From: Streptomyces tsukubensis
GTDB taxonomy: Bacteria > Actinomycetota > Actinomycetes > Streptomycetales > Streptomycetaceae
Assembly (NCBI RefSeq): GCF_003932715.1
Contig: NZ_CP020700.1
Location: forward strand, 6,222,501 to 6,286,500
Direction of reading: 5' to 3'
Length of the DNA stretch: 64,000 nt
Shown: piece by piece, positions 9,743-17,978 of the stretch
Layout of the letters: each line of letters opens with the position of its first letter
Position numbering within the stretch: the stretch's first letter is position 1
Notes under the pieces: generated by a model
What the model saw: only the letters and a program-made list of their open reading frames with translations
Database searches by the model: none
Told to the model about the DNA's origin: nothing
Made by a program: the position numbers and the translations under genes

Positions 9743-9804
9743 GCCGCACCCCTGCCCCCGGGCCTGCGGCCCGCAGTCCCCCAGCCAGCGCGAGGAGGAG
9801 CACC

Positions 9805-12800
9805 ATGCGGCTCACCGTCACCGTGGCCGACCCCGATCCCGCCCCCGACGTCGATACCGAGGGTCGCAGCGCGGATTTCCTGATCGACACCGATCCCCGG
9901 GTGCCCGCCGGTGATCTCGCGGCGGAGCTGTTCCGGCAGTTGCACGGCCGCCCCGCGGCCACCGCGCCGGTGCTCCATCTCGGCGCCGAGCCCGTACCCG
10001 CCGACCGGCCCGTCGGCGAGGCCGGACTGCTGCCCGGCGGGGTCCTCGGCCTCGGCGCCCCGCTGCCGCTGCCCGGCCGCGAACCGGACGGCACCGCCGA
10101 ACTGCGGGCCGTCGGCGGCGCGGACGCCGGAGCGGTGTTCCGGCTGCCGCCGGGGGAGTACGCCGTCGGGGCGGACGTCTCGTGCACCGTACGGCTCACC
10201 GCCGACGGCCTGCCCGGAACGGCCGCCCGCCTGCGGATCGGCGCCGACGGCAGCGCCGAGGTCCGGTCCGTACCGGCCGGGGCGGAGCCCGTACCGTACG
10301 GAGCGGAGCCGGTGCCGTACGGAGCGGAGCCGGTGCCGTACGGGGACGGCGCCCGGTCCGAGCGGCACACCGTCCTGCTCGACGGCGAACCCGCCCCCGA
10401 CTGGACCCCCTTCCCCGTCGGCGGCATCCTCACCGCAGGACCCGTCCTCCTCGAACGCACCGAACCCTCCCGCCCCGACGCCGCCCTCCAGCGCTCGGAC
10501 GACGGCACCGGACTCGACTACAACCGCCCGCCCCGGCTCCTCCCGCCGCCCGTGCAGGACCGCTTCCGGATGCCCGGGCGCCCCGCGAAACCGCCCCGGA
10601 GCCCGCTCCAACTGGTGATGATCTTCGCCCCGCTGCTGATGGCCCTGGTCTTCGTCGTGGTCCTGGGCAACGCCCGGTTCCTGATCTTCGGACTGCTCTC
10701 CCCGGTGATCGCCCTCGCCTCCCAGCTCAGCAGCAAACGCCGGGGCAAGGAGAGCTACGAGGACCAGCTCAAGGAGTACGAGGCACGCCGCGCCCGGCTG
10801 GACCGCGACGTCGCCGCCGCCGTCACCGCCGAGGAACGCGCCCGCCGCGCCGCCTGCCCCGACCCCGCGGCCGTCACCCTGATCGCCACCGGCCCCCGCC
10901 AGCGGCTCTGGGAACGCCGCTGGCGGGACCGGGACTTCCTGCTGCTCCGGCTCGGGGTCGCGGACCGGCCCGCCCATCTGGAGCTGGAGGACCCCGACGA
11001 GGCGGAGCACCGGCGCAGGATCGTCCGGACCACCCACGCCGTCCCGGTCGCGGTGCCGCTGCGGACCGCGGGGGTCGCCGGAGTCGCCGGGGGAGCGGCC
11101 GCCGCCCCTCTCGTACGGTGGCTGATCGGCCAGGCCGCCGCCCTGCACAGCCCCTCCGATCTGCGGATCTGCGTACTCTCCGGCAACCGTGACCGGCTCG
11201 GGGACGCCGACCGCTGGTCCTGGCTGCACTGGCTGCCGCACGCCGCCCCCCTCGGCGACGGTCTGCTCGGCACGGCGGGGACGTCCGCCGAGTCCACCGG
11301 CCGCCGCATCGCCGAACTGGCCGTCCTCGTCGCCGCCCGCCAGGAGGCCGGAGACCGGGCGCCGCGCGGCGGGGCGGCCGGGGAGCCCGATGTCCTCGTC
11401 GTCCTCGACGGCGCCCGGCGCCTGCGGTCGCTGCCCGGGATGATCCCCCTGCTGCGGGAGGGCCCCGCGTTCGGCGTGTACTTCCTCTGCGTGGACGAAG
11501 AGGCCCGGCTGCTGCCCGAGGAGTGCCAGGCCGTCGCCGTGGCCGACGCGGGCGGCCCGGGGCGGCTCCGGGTGGAACAGGCCGACGCCGACCCCGTGGA
11601 CGACGTCCTCATGGACGCGCCCGGCCCGGGCTGGATCAACGGGATCGCCCGCTCCCTCGCCCCCGTACGCGACGTCGGGGACGACACCGAGGAGAGCCTG
11701 CTGCCGGTCGCCGCCCGACTGCTCGACGTCCTGGGCCTGGAGCCGCCGACCGGCGACGCGATCGCCGCGGGCTGGACCGCCGGGGGCGGCCGGTCGACCC
11801 GCGCCGTCATCGGGGAGGGCGTCGACGGCCCCTTCGCGGTCGATCTGGCCGCCGACGGCCCGCACGCACTGATCGCGGGCACCACCGGCGCCGGGAAGTC
11901 CGAACTCCTCCAGAGCCTCGTGGCGTCGCTCGCCGTCGCCAACCGCCCCGACGAACTGAACTTCGTCCTCGTCGACTACAAGGGCGGCAGCGCCTTCGCC
12001 GAATGCGAGGACCTGCCGCACACCGTCGGCATGGTCACCGACCTGGACACCCACCTCGTGGAACGGGCCCTGGTGTCACTGGGCGCCGAACTGAAACGCC
12101 GCGAACGCATCCTCGCCGCCGCCGCGGCCAAGGACATCGACGACTATCTGGAGAAGCGCACCCGCACCCCGGGGCTCGGGCCGATGCCCCGGCTGGTGCT
12201 GGTCATCGACGAGTTCGCGTCGATGGTCCGCGAACTCCCCGACTTCGTCACCGGACTGGTCGGCATCGCCCAGCGCGGACGCTCCCTCGGCATCCACCTC
12301 GTCCTCGCCACCCAGCGGCCGTCCGGCGCCGTCACCTCCGACATCCGCGCCAACACCAATCTGCGGATCGCGCTGCGCACCACCGACACGGGCGAGAGCC
12401 GGGACATCATCGACGCCTCCGAAGCGGGACGGATCTCACCCCGCACCCCGGGCCGTGCCTACGCCCGCCTGGGCCACGCCGCCCTGCTGCCGTTCCAGAC
12501 CGGCAGGATCGGCGGCCGCCGGATCCAACCGACCGCCGCGACCGCCGACGAGCCGGACCCGCCCCGGGTCACGGAAATGGCATGGGAGCTGCTCGGCGAG
12601 CCACCGGCCCCCGCCCCGGCGGGGGAGCGGACGGCAGTCGTCCAGTCCGTCACCGATCTCGCGGTCCTCGTCGAAGCGGTACGGGAGGCCGCGGCCCGGC
12701 TCGACCTGCCCGAGGCCCGCCGCCCCTGGCTGCCGCCGCTGCCGGAGCTGCTGACCCTCGACGAACTGCCCGGGCCCGGCGCCCCGGACGCCCGGGACGG

Positions 12801-14346
12801 GTCCCTCGCCCCCGTCCCGTACGGCCTCGTCGACCTGCCCGACGAGCAGGACCGCCGGCCGCTCCTCCTCGACCTCGACACCCTCGGCCACCTCCATCTC
12901 ATCGGCTCGCCGCGCGGCGGCCGGTCCCAGCTGCTGCGCACCCTCGCCGCCGCCGTCGCCCGCGCCCACAGCAGCGCCGACGTCCATCTCTACGGACTCG
13001 ACTGCGGCAACGGAGCCCTCGCCGCCCTGGCCGGGCTGCCGCACTGCGGAGCCGTCGTCGACCGCTCCCAGTCCGAACGGGTGGCCCGGCTGCTGACCCG
13101 GCTCGCCGAGGAGACCGCCCGCCGGCGCACCCTCCTCGGCCGTGCGGGCACCGCCGACCTCACCGAACTGCGCCGGAGCCTGCCGGACGCCGAACGGCCC
13201 CCGCACGTCCTGCTGCTGATCGACCGCTTCGAAACCTTCGAGAGGGACTTCGGCGCCTATGACCAGGGCGCCGTCCTGGACACCCTCCTCGCCCTGCTCA
13301 GGGAGGGCGCGAGCGCCGGAATCCATGTGGTGATCACCGGGGACCGGGTGCTGACGCAGAGCCGGTTCGCCGCCACCACCGAGGACAAGCTGGTGCTCCG
13401 CCTCAACGAGCGCAACGACTACGCGATGGCCGGGCTCAGCCCCCGTACCGTGCCCGCGACGATGCCGCCGGGCCGTGCGATCGACGTACGGACCGGCCGC
13501 AGCACCCACCTCGCGCTGATCGCCCCCGACCCCGCCGGAGCGGCTCAGGCGGAGGCGCTCGCCGCCCTCGCCGAGCGGGTACGGGACCGGGACACGGCCG
13601 TCCCCGCGGCCCGCCGCCCCTTCCGCGTCGACCTCCTCCCCTCCGAGCTGAGCTTCGACGACGCCTGGTCGCGGCGCCCCGCCGAAGCCTCCCCGCTCTG
13701 GGCGATGGCCGGAGTCGGCGGCGACGAACTGACCGCGATCGGCACCGACCTCTCCCGGGTGCCGTCGTTCCTGATCGCCGGACCGGCCCGGTCGGGCCGG
13801 AGCACGCTGCTGCTCACCATGGCCCGCTCCCTCCTCGCCCACGGCACCGGAATCGTCGTCGTCGCGCCCTTCGCCTCCCCGCTGCGTGCCCTCGCCGGAC
13901 GGCCCGGCGTCGCCGCGGTGTTCACCGAGGCCGACCCTTCCGTCGCCGCGTTCCGGACCGCGCTCGGCCGGATCGACAGCCCCGCGGGCGCCGTCCTCGT
14001 CGACGACGCCGACATGCTCATCGGCGCCGAGATCGACGGCGATCTGTCGGCACTCGCCCGCGGCAGCGCCGGGGACGGCTGGGGACTGGTCGTCGCCGGG
14101 AACAACGAGGCCCTGTTCAGCGGAGTGCCCGGCTGGCACGCCCTCGTCCGCCGCAACCGCTGCGGCGCGCTCCTCGCCCCGCGCGCGCTGGGCGACGGCG
14201 AGATCCTCGGGCTGCGGGTGCCGCACGGGCTTCTGGGCGCCGACACCGAACCGGGCCGCGCCCATCTCCACCTCGGCGACGGCCGGTTCCGTACGGTACG
14301 GGTCCCCGCCCCGGCCCCCGACGGCGCCGCCGTACCGACGGGCTGA
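9805..14346 (+). CDS. EssC/EccC-type FtsK/SpoIIIE ATPase of type VII secretion
   Basis: 1,513 residues from the ATG at 9805 after GAGGAGGAG. Residues 1-95 look ubiquitin-like (MRLTVTV...VPAGDLAAELFRQL...LLPGGVLGLGAPLPL). About 100-215 look like an FHA-type beta domain (GAVFRLPPGEYAVGADVSCTVRL). Two membrane helices follow at about 270-310. Three FtsK-type ATPase modules come next. The first has an intact Walker A GTTGAGKS (692-699) and Walker B LVLVIDEF. The second (GSPRGGRS, about 1033) and third (GPARSGRS, about 1325) carry Arg in place of the Walker Lys, as in EccC proteins where only the first motor hydrolyses ATP. FHA domains ahead of the motors recall Firmicutes EssC. It should be the membrane motor that exports the small ESX-like and giant proteins. 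Confidence 0.92.
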   Translation: MRLTVTVADPDPAPDVDTEGRSADFLIDTDPRVPAGDLAAELFRQLHGRPAATAPVLHLGAEPVPADRPVGEAGLLPGGVLGLGAPLPLPGREPDGTAELRAVGGADAGAVFRLPPGEYAVGADVSCTVRLTADGLPGTAARLRIGADGSAEVRSVPAGAEPVPYGAEPVPYGAEPVPYGDGARSERHTVLLDGEPAPDWTPFPVGGILTAGPVLLERTEPSRPDAALQRSDDGTGLDYNRPPRLLPPPVQDRFRMPGRPAKPPRSPLQLVMIFAPLLMALVFVVVLGNARFLIFGLLSPVIALASQLSSKRRGKESYEDQLKEYEARRARLDRDVAAAVTAEERARRAACPDPAAVTLIATGPRQRLWERRWRDRDFLLLRLGVADRPAHLELEDPDEAEHRRRIVRTTHAVPVAVPLRTAGVAGVAGGAAAAPLVRWLIGQAAALHSPSDLRICVLSGNRDRLGDADRWSWLHWLPHAAPLGDGLLGTAGTSAESTGRRIAELAVLVAARQEAGDRAPRGGAAGEPDVLVVLDGARRLRSLPGMIPLLREGPAFGVYFLCVDEEARLLPEECQAVAVADAGGPGRLRVEQADADPVDDVLMDAPGPGWINGIARSLAPVRDVGDDTEESLLPVAARLLDVLGLEPPTGDAIAAGWTAGGGRSTRAVIGEGVDGPFAVDLAADGPHALIAGTTGAGKSELLQSLVASLAVANRPDELNFVLVDYKGGSAFAECEDLPHTVGMVTDLDTHLVERALVSLGAELKRRERILAAAAAKDIDDYLEKRTRTPGLGPMPRLVLVIDEFASMVRELPDFVTGLVGIAQRGRSLGIHLVLATQRPSGAVTSDIRANTNLRIALRTTDTGESRDIIDASEAGRISPRTPGRAYARLGHAALLPFQTGRIGGRRIQPTAATADEPDPPRVTEMAWELLGEPPAPAPAGERTAVVQSVTDLAVLVEAVREAAARLDLPEARRPWLPPLPELLTLDELPGPGAPDARDGSLAPVPYGLVDLPDEQDRRPLLLDLDTLGHLHLIGSPRGGRSQLLRTLAAAVARAHSSADVHLYGLDCGNGALAALAGLPHCGAVVDRSQSERVARLLTRLAEETARRRTLLGRAGTADLTELRRSLPDAERPPHVLLLIDRFETFERDFGAYDQGAVLDTLLALLREGASAGIHVVITGDRVLTQSRFAATTEDKLVLRLNERNDYAMAGLSPRTVPATMPPGRAIDVRTGRSTHLALIAPDPAGAAQAEALAALAERVRDRDTAVPAARRPFRVDLLPSELSFDDAWSRRPAEASPLWAMAGVGGDELTAIGTDLSRVPSFLIAGPARSGRSTLLLTMARSLLAHGTGIVVVAPFASPLRALAGRPGVAAVFTEADPSVAAFRTALGRIDSPAGAVLVDDADMLIGAEIDGDLSALARGSAGDGWGLVVAGNNEALFSGVPGWHALVRRNRCGALLAPRALGDGEILGLRVPHGLLGADTEPGRAHLHLGDGRFRTVRVPAPAPDGAAVPTG
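10282..10344 (+). repeat. Three tandem 21-nt units in the ATPase gene
   Basis: Three in-frame copies of a 21-nt unit encode AEPVPYG three times in the linker between the FHA-like domain and the membrane helices. Copies two and three differ by one base. Likely slippage-prone spacer. Confidence 0.9.
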
Positions 14347-14365
14347 CCCGCCCGCCCCGCACGAC

Positions 14366-14401
14366 CGGGGCCCGGACCGCACCAGGGCGGTCCGGGCCCC
14401 G
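14366..14401 (+). terminator. Hairpin terminator after the ATPase gene
   Basis: 15-bp perfect arms (14366-14380, 14387-14401) with a 6-nt loop, between convergent genes. Confidence 0.8.
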
Positions 14402-14412
14402 TACCCGTACCC

Positions 14413-15060
14413 TCAGCCGTCGTTGCCGTCGGCGTCGGCATACTCGAACGAGAACGTGGCCGTGACGGCGGAGAAGAGGTCGTACAGCGGGTCGGCGAGC
14501 GGCAGATTGGGGCTGTAGCCGGTGATCACCAGCACCCGGCGGGACCCCGGCACCGGAACGACGGTGTGCATCACCAGCATCCGGTACGACACCCCGTTCG
14601 CGGCATCGGCCTCCTCCACCCCGGTCAGCCGCCCCACCGGGCCGATGCCCGGCAGCTCGACGGTCGTGAACTGCCGTTCGCCCCGCCCCCCGCGGCGCCG
14701 CCCGGTCGCGGAGAAGTGACGGGCCAGCTCATGGGCGGTGAAGCTCTCACCCGGCGGCGGGGTCAGCCGGAAGATCATCATCCCGGCCAGCAGCAGCCCG
14801 TCCTCGAACATGCCGGTGATACCCGAGGCATAGACCGCCCCGTGCCGCCGGGCCGTCGCGAGGATCCGGCGGGCATTGCGGAACGTCGCGTTGATCAGCT
14901 CGCGCTCGGCCCGGTCCGGGGACTGCCGCAGCATCGCGGCGCGCACCGGGGCGAGCCCGTCCCCGTCCAGGTCGTACTGCGTCCAGGTCTCCGGAACGGC
15001 GATACCGAAGGAGTCCGGCTCCCGCAGCACCGCGGCCGTCCCGCTGCCGTTCCCGGTCAT
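14413..15060 (-). CDS. Uncharacterised protein of the type VII locus
   Basis: 215 residues. The ATG at 15060 overlaps the stop of the upstream small ESX-like gene (ATGA), so the two are translationally coupled. It starts with SFGIAVPETWTQYDLDGDG, a strand-helix opening like that of PsbP/LpqN-fold proteins. The rest is mixed alpha/beta with no catalytic motif, signal peptide or membrane helix. The strict pairing with a small ESX-like protein suggests a chaperone or partner function, as EspG serves in mycobacteria, but there is no clear sequence similarity to EspG. Function unknown. Confidence 0.75.
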   Translation of the reverse strand: MTGNGSGTAAVLREPDSFGIAVPETWTQYDLDGDGLAPVRAAMLRQSPDRAERELINATFRNARRILATARRHGAVYASGITGMFEDGLLLAGMMIFRLTPPPGESFTAHELARHFSATGRRRGGRGERQFTTVELPGIGPVGRLTGVEEADAANGVSYRMLVMHTVVPVPGSRRVLVITGYSPNLPLADPLYDLFSAVTATFSFEYADADGNDG

Positions 15061-15365
15061 GCCCCCGCCCCCTGCGGTGCCGCCGGGGTGCCCTCGTCCT
15101 TCAGGGACGAGGCCATCTCCCGGTCGGCGTCCGCGAAACCCTTCACGACCATGTCGCAGCCCTCCTTCAGCCCCTTGCACTCCCGCTTGAGCTGGAACCG
15201 CCCGTCGTTCCACGCCTCGTCGAAATCGCGCCCGGCGGCGGCGAGCGGCGGCCCCACGGCGACCGCGTCAAAGCCCGCGGCCCGGGTGTCGATCAGCTCC
15301 ATCACCCGCCCGATGAGCTGCCCCATCCGCTCCACCTCCGCTCCCGGCATATCTATTTCGGCCAT
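15057..15365 (-). CDS. Second small ESX-like helical protein
   Basis: 102 residues from the ATG at 15365; GTGs and ATGs further upstream and an internal ATG twelve bases later are possible. Two long amphipathic helices (AEIDMPGAEVERMGQLIGR..., LKRECKGLKEGCDMVVKGF) flank AWNDGRF, the closest thing to a WxG turn in this locus. It is divergent from the DUF1996 gene, has an ECF-type promoter and is coupled to the 215-residue protein. Probable secretion substrate or heterodimer partner of the 98-residue protein. Confidence 0.75.
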   Translation of the reverse strand: MAEIDMPGAEVERMGQLIGRVMELIDTRAAGFDAVAVGPPLAAAGRDFDEAWNDGRFQLKRECKGLKEGCDMVVKGFADADREMASSLKDEGTPAAPQGAGA

Positions 15366-15421
15366 CGTCGGACCGCCTTCCCCGGTATCCGGACCCGGCG
15401 GGAACTCCCCGCCGCTGCCGC

Positions 15422-15450
15422 GCACACGGACGGCGGAACGGAAAGGTTCA
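15422..15450 (-). promoter_or_regulatory. ECF-type promoter, site E (second ESX-like operon)
   Basis: Minus strand TGAACCT-N15-CGTGTGC, about 57 nt before the ATG at 15365. The -35 forms part of a perfect 8-bp inverted repeat (GGTTCAAC/GTTGAACC). The plus-strand arm at 15463-15469 has no matching -10. Confidence 0.75.
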
Positions 15451-15496
15451 ACGGCCGCTTGTTGAACCGTCGTTCAGAAGCTGGAACCCTGGCGGG

Positions 15497-16492
15497 GTGG
15501 GGATCCGACTCCGTTCCACCAGACTCTCGCCCGCGCGCCAGACGGTCGCCGCCGCGTTGCTCGTCGCCGTCGTCGTCACCGCGGTCGTCGCCAACCGCCC
15601 GGCCGGGGCCGGGGACGGGCCGCCCGGCGGCGCCTACGTCCCGTTCGCCGCCCTGCCCGCGGCCGCCCCCGAACCCCGCCCCGGGCCCGACGCCGCCACC
15701 GGCTCCTGGACCGTGGAGTGCGGCCGCAACGAACGCGGCCACTACAACACCGACAACGTGGTGACCTCCCCCGGTCTGGTCGGCGGCGCCCACCACACCC
15801 ACGACCACGTCGGCAACACCACCACCAGCGCCCTCTCCACGGACGCAAGCCTCGCCGCCGCGCCCACCACCTGCACCGGCGGCGACCGCTCCGCCTACTT
15901 CTGGCCCGTGCTGCGCCGCCTCGACCGCAAGGGCGCCGACGCCGGTTCCCACGGCGGCGGACGCCACGGGAACACCGGCCGGATCCTGGTGCCCTCCGAG
16001 GTCCGTATCGCCTACCTCGGCAATCCGGCCGGACAGGTGCTCCCGTACCCCGCCGGACTGCGCATGATCACCGGGGATCCGGTGGCCGCCACCACCACCG
16101 ACACGAACGTCCGCGCCCGCTGGGGCTGCTCCGTGGACCCCGGCCGCTCCACCACCCGCTACCCGCGCTGCCCCGAGGGCAGTGCCCTCACCCGTACCCT
16201 CTCCTTCCCGAGCTGCTGGAACGGGCTCCACCCCGACAGCGACAACCACCGCACACACATCGTCCACCCGGACCCGGCCGGGACCTGCCCGCCCGCCACC
16301 TTCCCGGTGCCACGGCTGCGGATCACCCTCTCCTACGAGCTCCCCGACGGAGTGCCGTTCGCCGTGGACTCCTTCCCCGAACAGCGGCGGGACCCCCGGA
16401 CCGACCACGCCATGTACGTCGGAGCCCTCCCCGAACGAGCGCGTACGGAGATGGCCGACTGCCTCAACGAAGGCCGTCACTGCCGGGGTTGA
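15497..16492 (+). CDS. Secreted DUF1996 protein
   Basis: 331 residues from a GTG at 15497 with a weak ribosome site. It has an N-terminal signal or anchor (ARQTVAAALLVAVVVTAVVA). The core matches the DUF1996 family: HYNTDNVVTSPG, AHHTHDHVGN, SFPSCWNGLHPDSDNHRTHIVHP, CPPATFPVPRLRITLSYELP, with conserved His and Cys. DUF1996 proteins are exported and widespread in fungi and actinobacteria; activity is unknown. The stop codon lies inside the -35 box of the ECF sigma promoter. It sits between two units of the putative ECF regulon, but its own promoter is not clear. Confidence 0.85.
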   Translation: MGIRLRSTRLSPARQTVAAALLVAVVVTAVVANRPAGAGDGPPGGAYVPFAALPAAAPEPRPGPDAATGSWTVECGRNERGHYNTDNVVTSPGLVGGAHHTHDHVGNTTTSALSTDASLAAAPTTCTGGDRSAYFWPVLRRLDRKGADAGSHGGGRHGNTGRILVPSEVRIAYLGNPAGQVLPYPAGLRMITGDPVAATTTDTNVRARWGCSVDPGRSTTRYPRCPEGSALTRTLSFPSCWNGLHPDSDNHRTHIVHPDPAGTCPPATFPVPRLRITLSYELPDGVPFAVDSFPEQRRDPRTDHAMYVGALPERARTEMADCLNEGRHCRG

Positions 16493-16518
16493 ACCGTCCG
16501 CCGCTCCCGGCCGTGTTC
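16490..16518 (+). promoter_or_regulatory. ECF-type promoter, site F (sigma factor autoregulation)
   Basis: TGAACCG-N15-CGTGTTC ending 42 nt before the sigma factor ATG. A promoter of the same form in front of the sigma gene is the usual sign of autoregulation and identifies the cognate motif. Confidence 0.8.
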
Positions 16519-16560
16519 AGCGCAACGGACCGGCGGAGGACGGATGGACGGAGTGAGTGG

Positions 16561-17145
16561 ATGGCCGCACTGTGGTCACGCGCCCGGCAGAGGTCGAGCG
16601 ACGAAATACTGATCCGGGCGCTGTACGAGGAGCACGGCAGGGCGCTGCTCGCCTACGCTTCGCGGCTCACGGGCGACCGGGCGGCGGCGGAGGACGTGGT
16701 CCAGGAGACGCTGATCCGGGCCTGGAAGCACCACGAGTCGCTGACCAACGGCAAGGGCTCCGTCCGCGGCTGGCTGCTGACCGTGGCCCGCAATATCGTC
16801 ACGGACCGCTGCCGCGCCCGCGCCGCCCGCCCCACCGAGGTCGCGGAATCCCCGGCGAACGGGCCGGTCGAGGGCGACCACGCGGAGGCCGTCGTCGACT
16901 CGATGGTGGTGCTGGAGGCACTCGACCGGCTGTCCCGGGACCATCGCGAGGTGCTGGTGGAGCTGTACTTCCAGGGCCGTACGGTCACCGAGGCGGCCAA
17001 GGTCCTCGGAATACCGGCGGGAACGGTCAAATCCCGATCACACTATGCCCTGAAGGCATTGAGAGAGCTGTACACCGGGAACGGTGAACCGAGGCAACCC
17101 GAAGGCAAGAGCCGGCTGGTCGTGGTGAAGGAGGCGGCGGCATGA
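16561..17145 (+). CDS. ECF RNA polymerase sigma factor
   Basis: 194 residues from the ATG at 16561 (GGAGTGAG upstream). Sigma region 2 covers about 20-85 (LYEEHGRALLAYASRLTGDRAAAEDVVQETLIRAW...GWLLTVARNIVTDRCRAR). Region 4 covers about 125-175 (LDRLSRDHREVLVELYFQGRTVTEAAKVLGIPAGTVKSR). Regions 1 and 3 are absent, as in ECF factors. The stop overlaps the anti-sigma start (ATGA). Six promoters of one consensus surround the type VII locus and one precedes this gene, so it is the likely regulator of the locus. The signal is unknown. Confidence 0.95.
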   Translation: MAALWSRARQRSSDEILIRALYEEHGRALLAYASRLTGDRAAAEDVVQETLIRAWKHHESLTNGKGSVRGWLLTVARNIVTDRCRARAARPTEVAESPANGPVEGDHAEAVVDSMVVLEALDRLSRDHREVLVELYFQGRTVTEAAKVLGIPAGTVKSRSHYALKALRELYTGNGEPRQPEGKSRLVVVKEAAA

Positions 17146-17855
17146 GCATCCAGCAGCACGACAGCGCACTGCTCGGCGCCTATGTGCTCGGCGCCCTCGA
17201 CGAAGAGGAGAACCGCGAGATCGAGGCCCATGTGGCCGGCTGCGAGGGATGCCGGATGGAGGTCGAAGCACTCAGGGAACTGGAGGCCACGCTCGGCGAG
17301 TTGCCGCCGGAGGCGTTCCTCGAAGGACCGCCCGAGGACGGCGATCTGCTGCTCGGGAGGACCCTGCGCCGGGTCCGTGCCGAACGGGACAGGGCCGAGA
17401 CCCGCCGCCGTACCGTGCTGGCCGCGGTCGCGGCGGTCGCCGCCGTCTCCGTCCTCGGCGCCGGCTTCTTCCTGGGCCGGGGCGCCGACGAGGAGAAGAC
17501 GGTGGTGCAGCCCCGGGTCACGGTCACACCGGTGGCCCCGGCCCCGCCCGCGGGCGTCAGGGTCGCCTCCGCGACCGATGCCGGGACCGGCGCCCGGATG
17601 GCGGTCCGGCTGACCCCGGCGGCCGACTGGGTCCGGGTCAACGTCGCCGTCGGCGGCATCCCGGCAGGGGAGCTGTGCCGGTTGCTGGTCGTCTCCAGGA
17701 GCGGGAAGACGGAGGTGGCGGGGAGCTGGACGGTCGGCAGCGCCGAGAAGGGCTCCAACCTGGACGGCTCGGCGGCGATCCCGGCCGCGGAGGTGAAGGA
17801 GGTCGTCGTGGAGAACGCGGCGGGCAAACGGTACGTGGTGGCCCGTATGGCGTGA
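17142..17855 (+). CDS. Zinc-finger anti-sigma factor, membrane-bound
   Basis: 237 residues. The N-terminal anti-sigma domain has the typical opening DSALLGAYVLGALDEEE and zinc motif H30-x3-C34-x2-C37 (ZAS/zf-HC2 type), so it should sequester the ECF factor encoded just before it. One membrane helix spans about 92-112 (VLAAVAAVAAVSVLGAGFFLG), followed by an extracytoplasmic domain of about 120 residues, probably the sensor. Coupled to the sigma gene by ATGA. A strong hairpin follows. Confidence 0.93.
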   Translation: MSIQQHDSALLGAYVLGALDEEENREIEAHVAGCEGCRMEVEALRELEATLGELPPEAFLEGPPEDGDLLLGRTLRRVRAERDRAETRRRTVLAAVAAVAAVSVLGAGFFLGRGADEEKTVVQPRVTVTPVAPAPPAGVRVASATDAGTGARMAVRLTPAADWVRVNVAVGGIPAGELCRLLVVSRSGKTEVAGSWTVGSAEKGSNLDGSAAIPAAEVKEVVVENAAGKRYVVARMA

Positions 17856-17883
17856 CGGCCCGTTGGGAGCGCGAGGCCGGGGA

Positions 17884-17916
17884 CCGGGGCGGGCGCCGAG
17901 CAGGCGCCCGCCCCGG
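17884..17916 (+). terminator. Terminator after the anti-sigma gene
   Basis: 14-bp perfect GC arms (17884-17897, 17903-17916), 5-nt loop. Confidence 0.8.
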
Positions 17917-17978
17917 GCGTTCCGCCGCCCCCGGAAAAACCGTTGCGGCCCGCCTGACCCCCGTGAAGGGTGTGCTGC

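Noticed and set aside
15463..15469. Further TGAACCG on the plus strand before the DUF1996 gene.
   Set aside because: No CGTG lies 15-18 nt downstream; it is probably just the second arm of the inverted repeat or a decayed site.
17085..17091. TGAACCG near the end of the ECF sigma gene.
   Set aside because: It lies inside coding sequence and no CGTG element occurs at the required distance.
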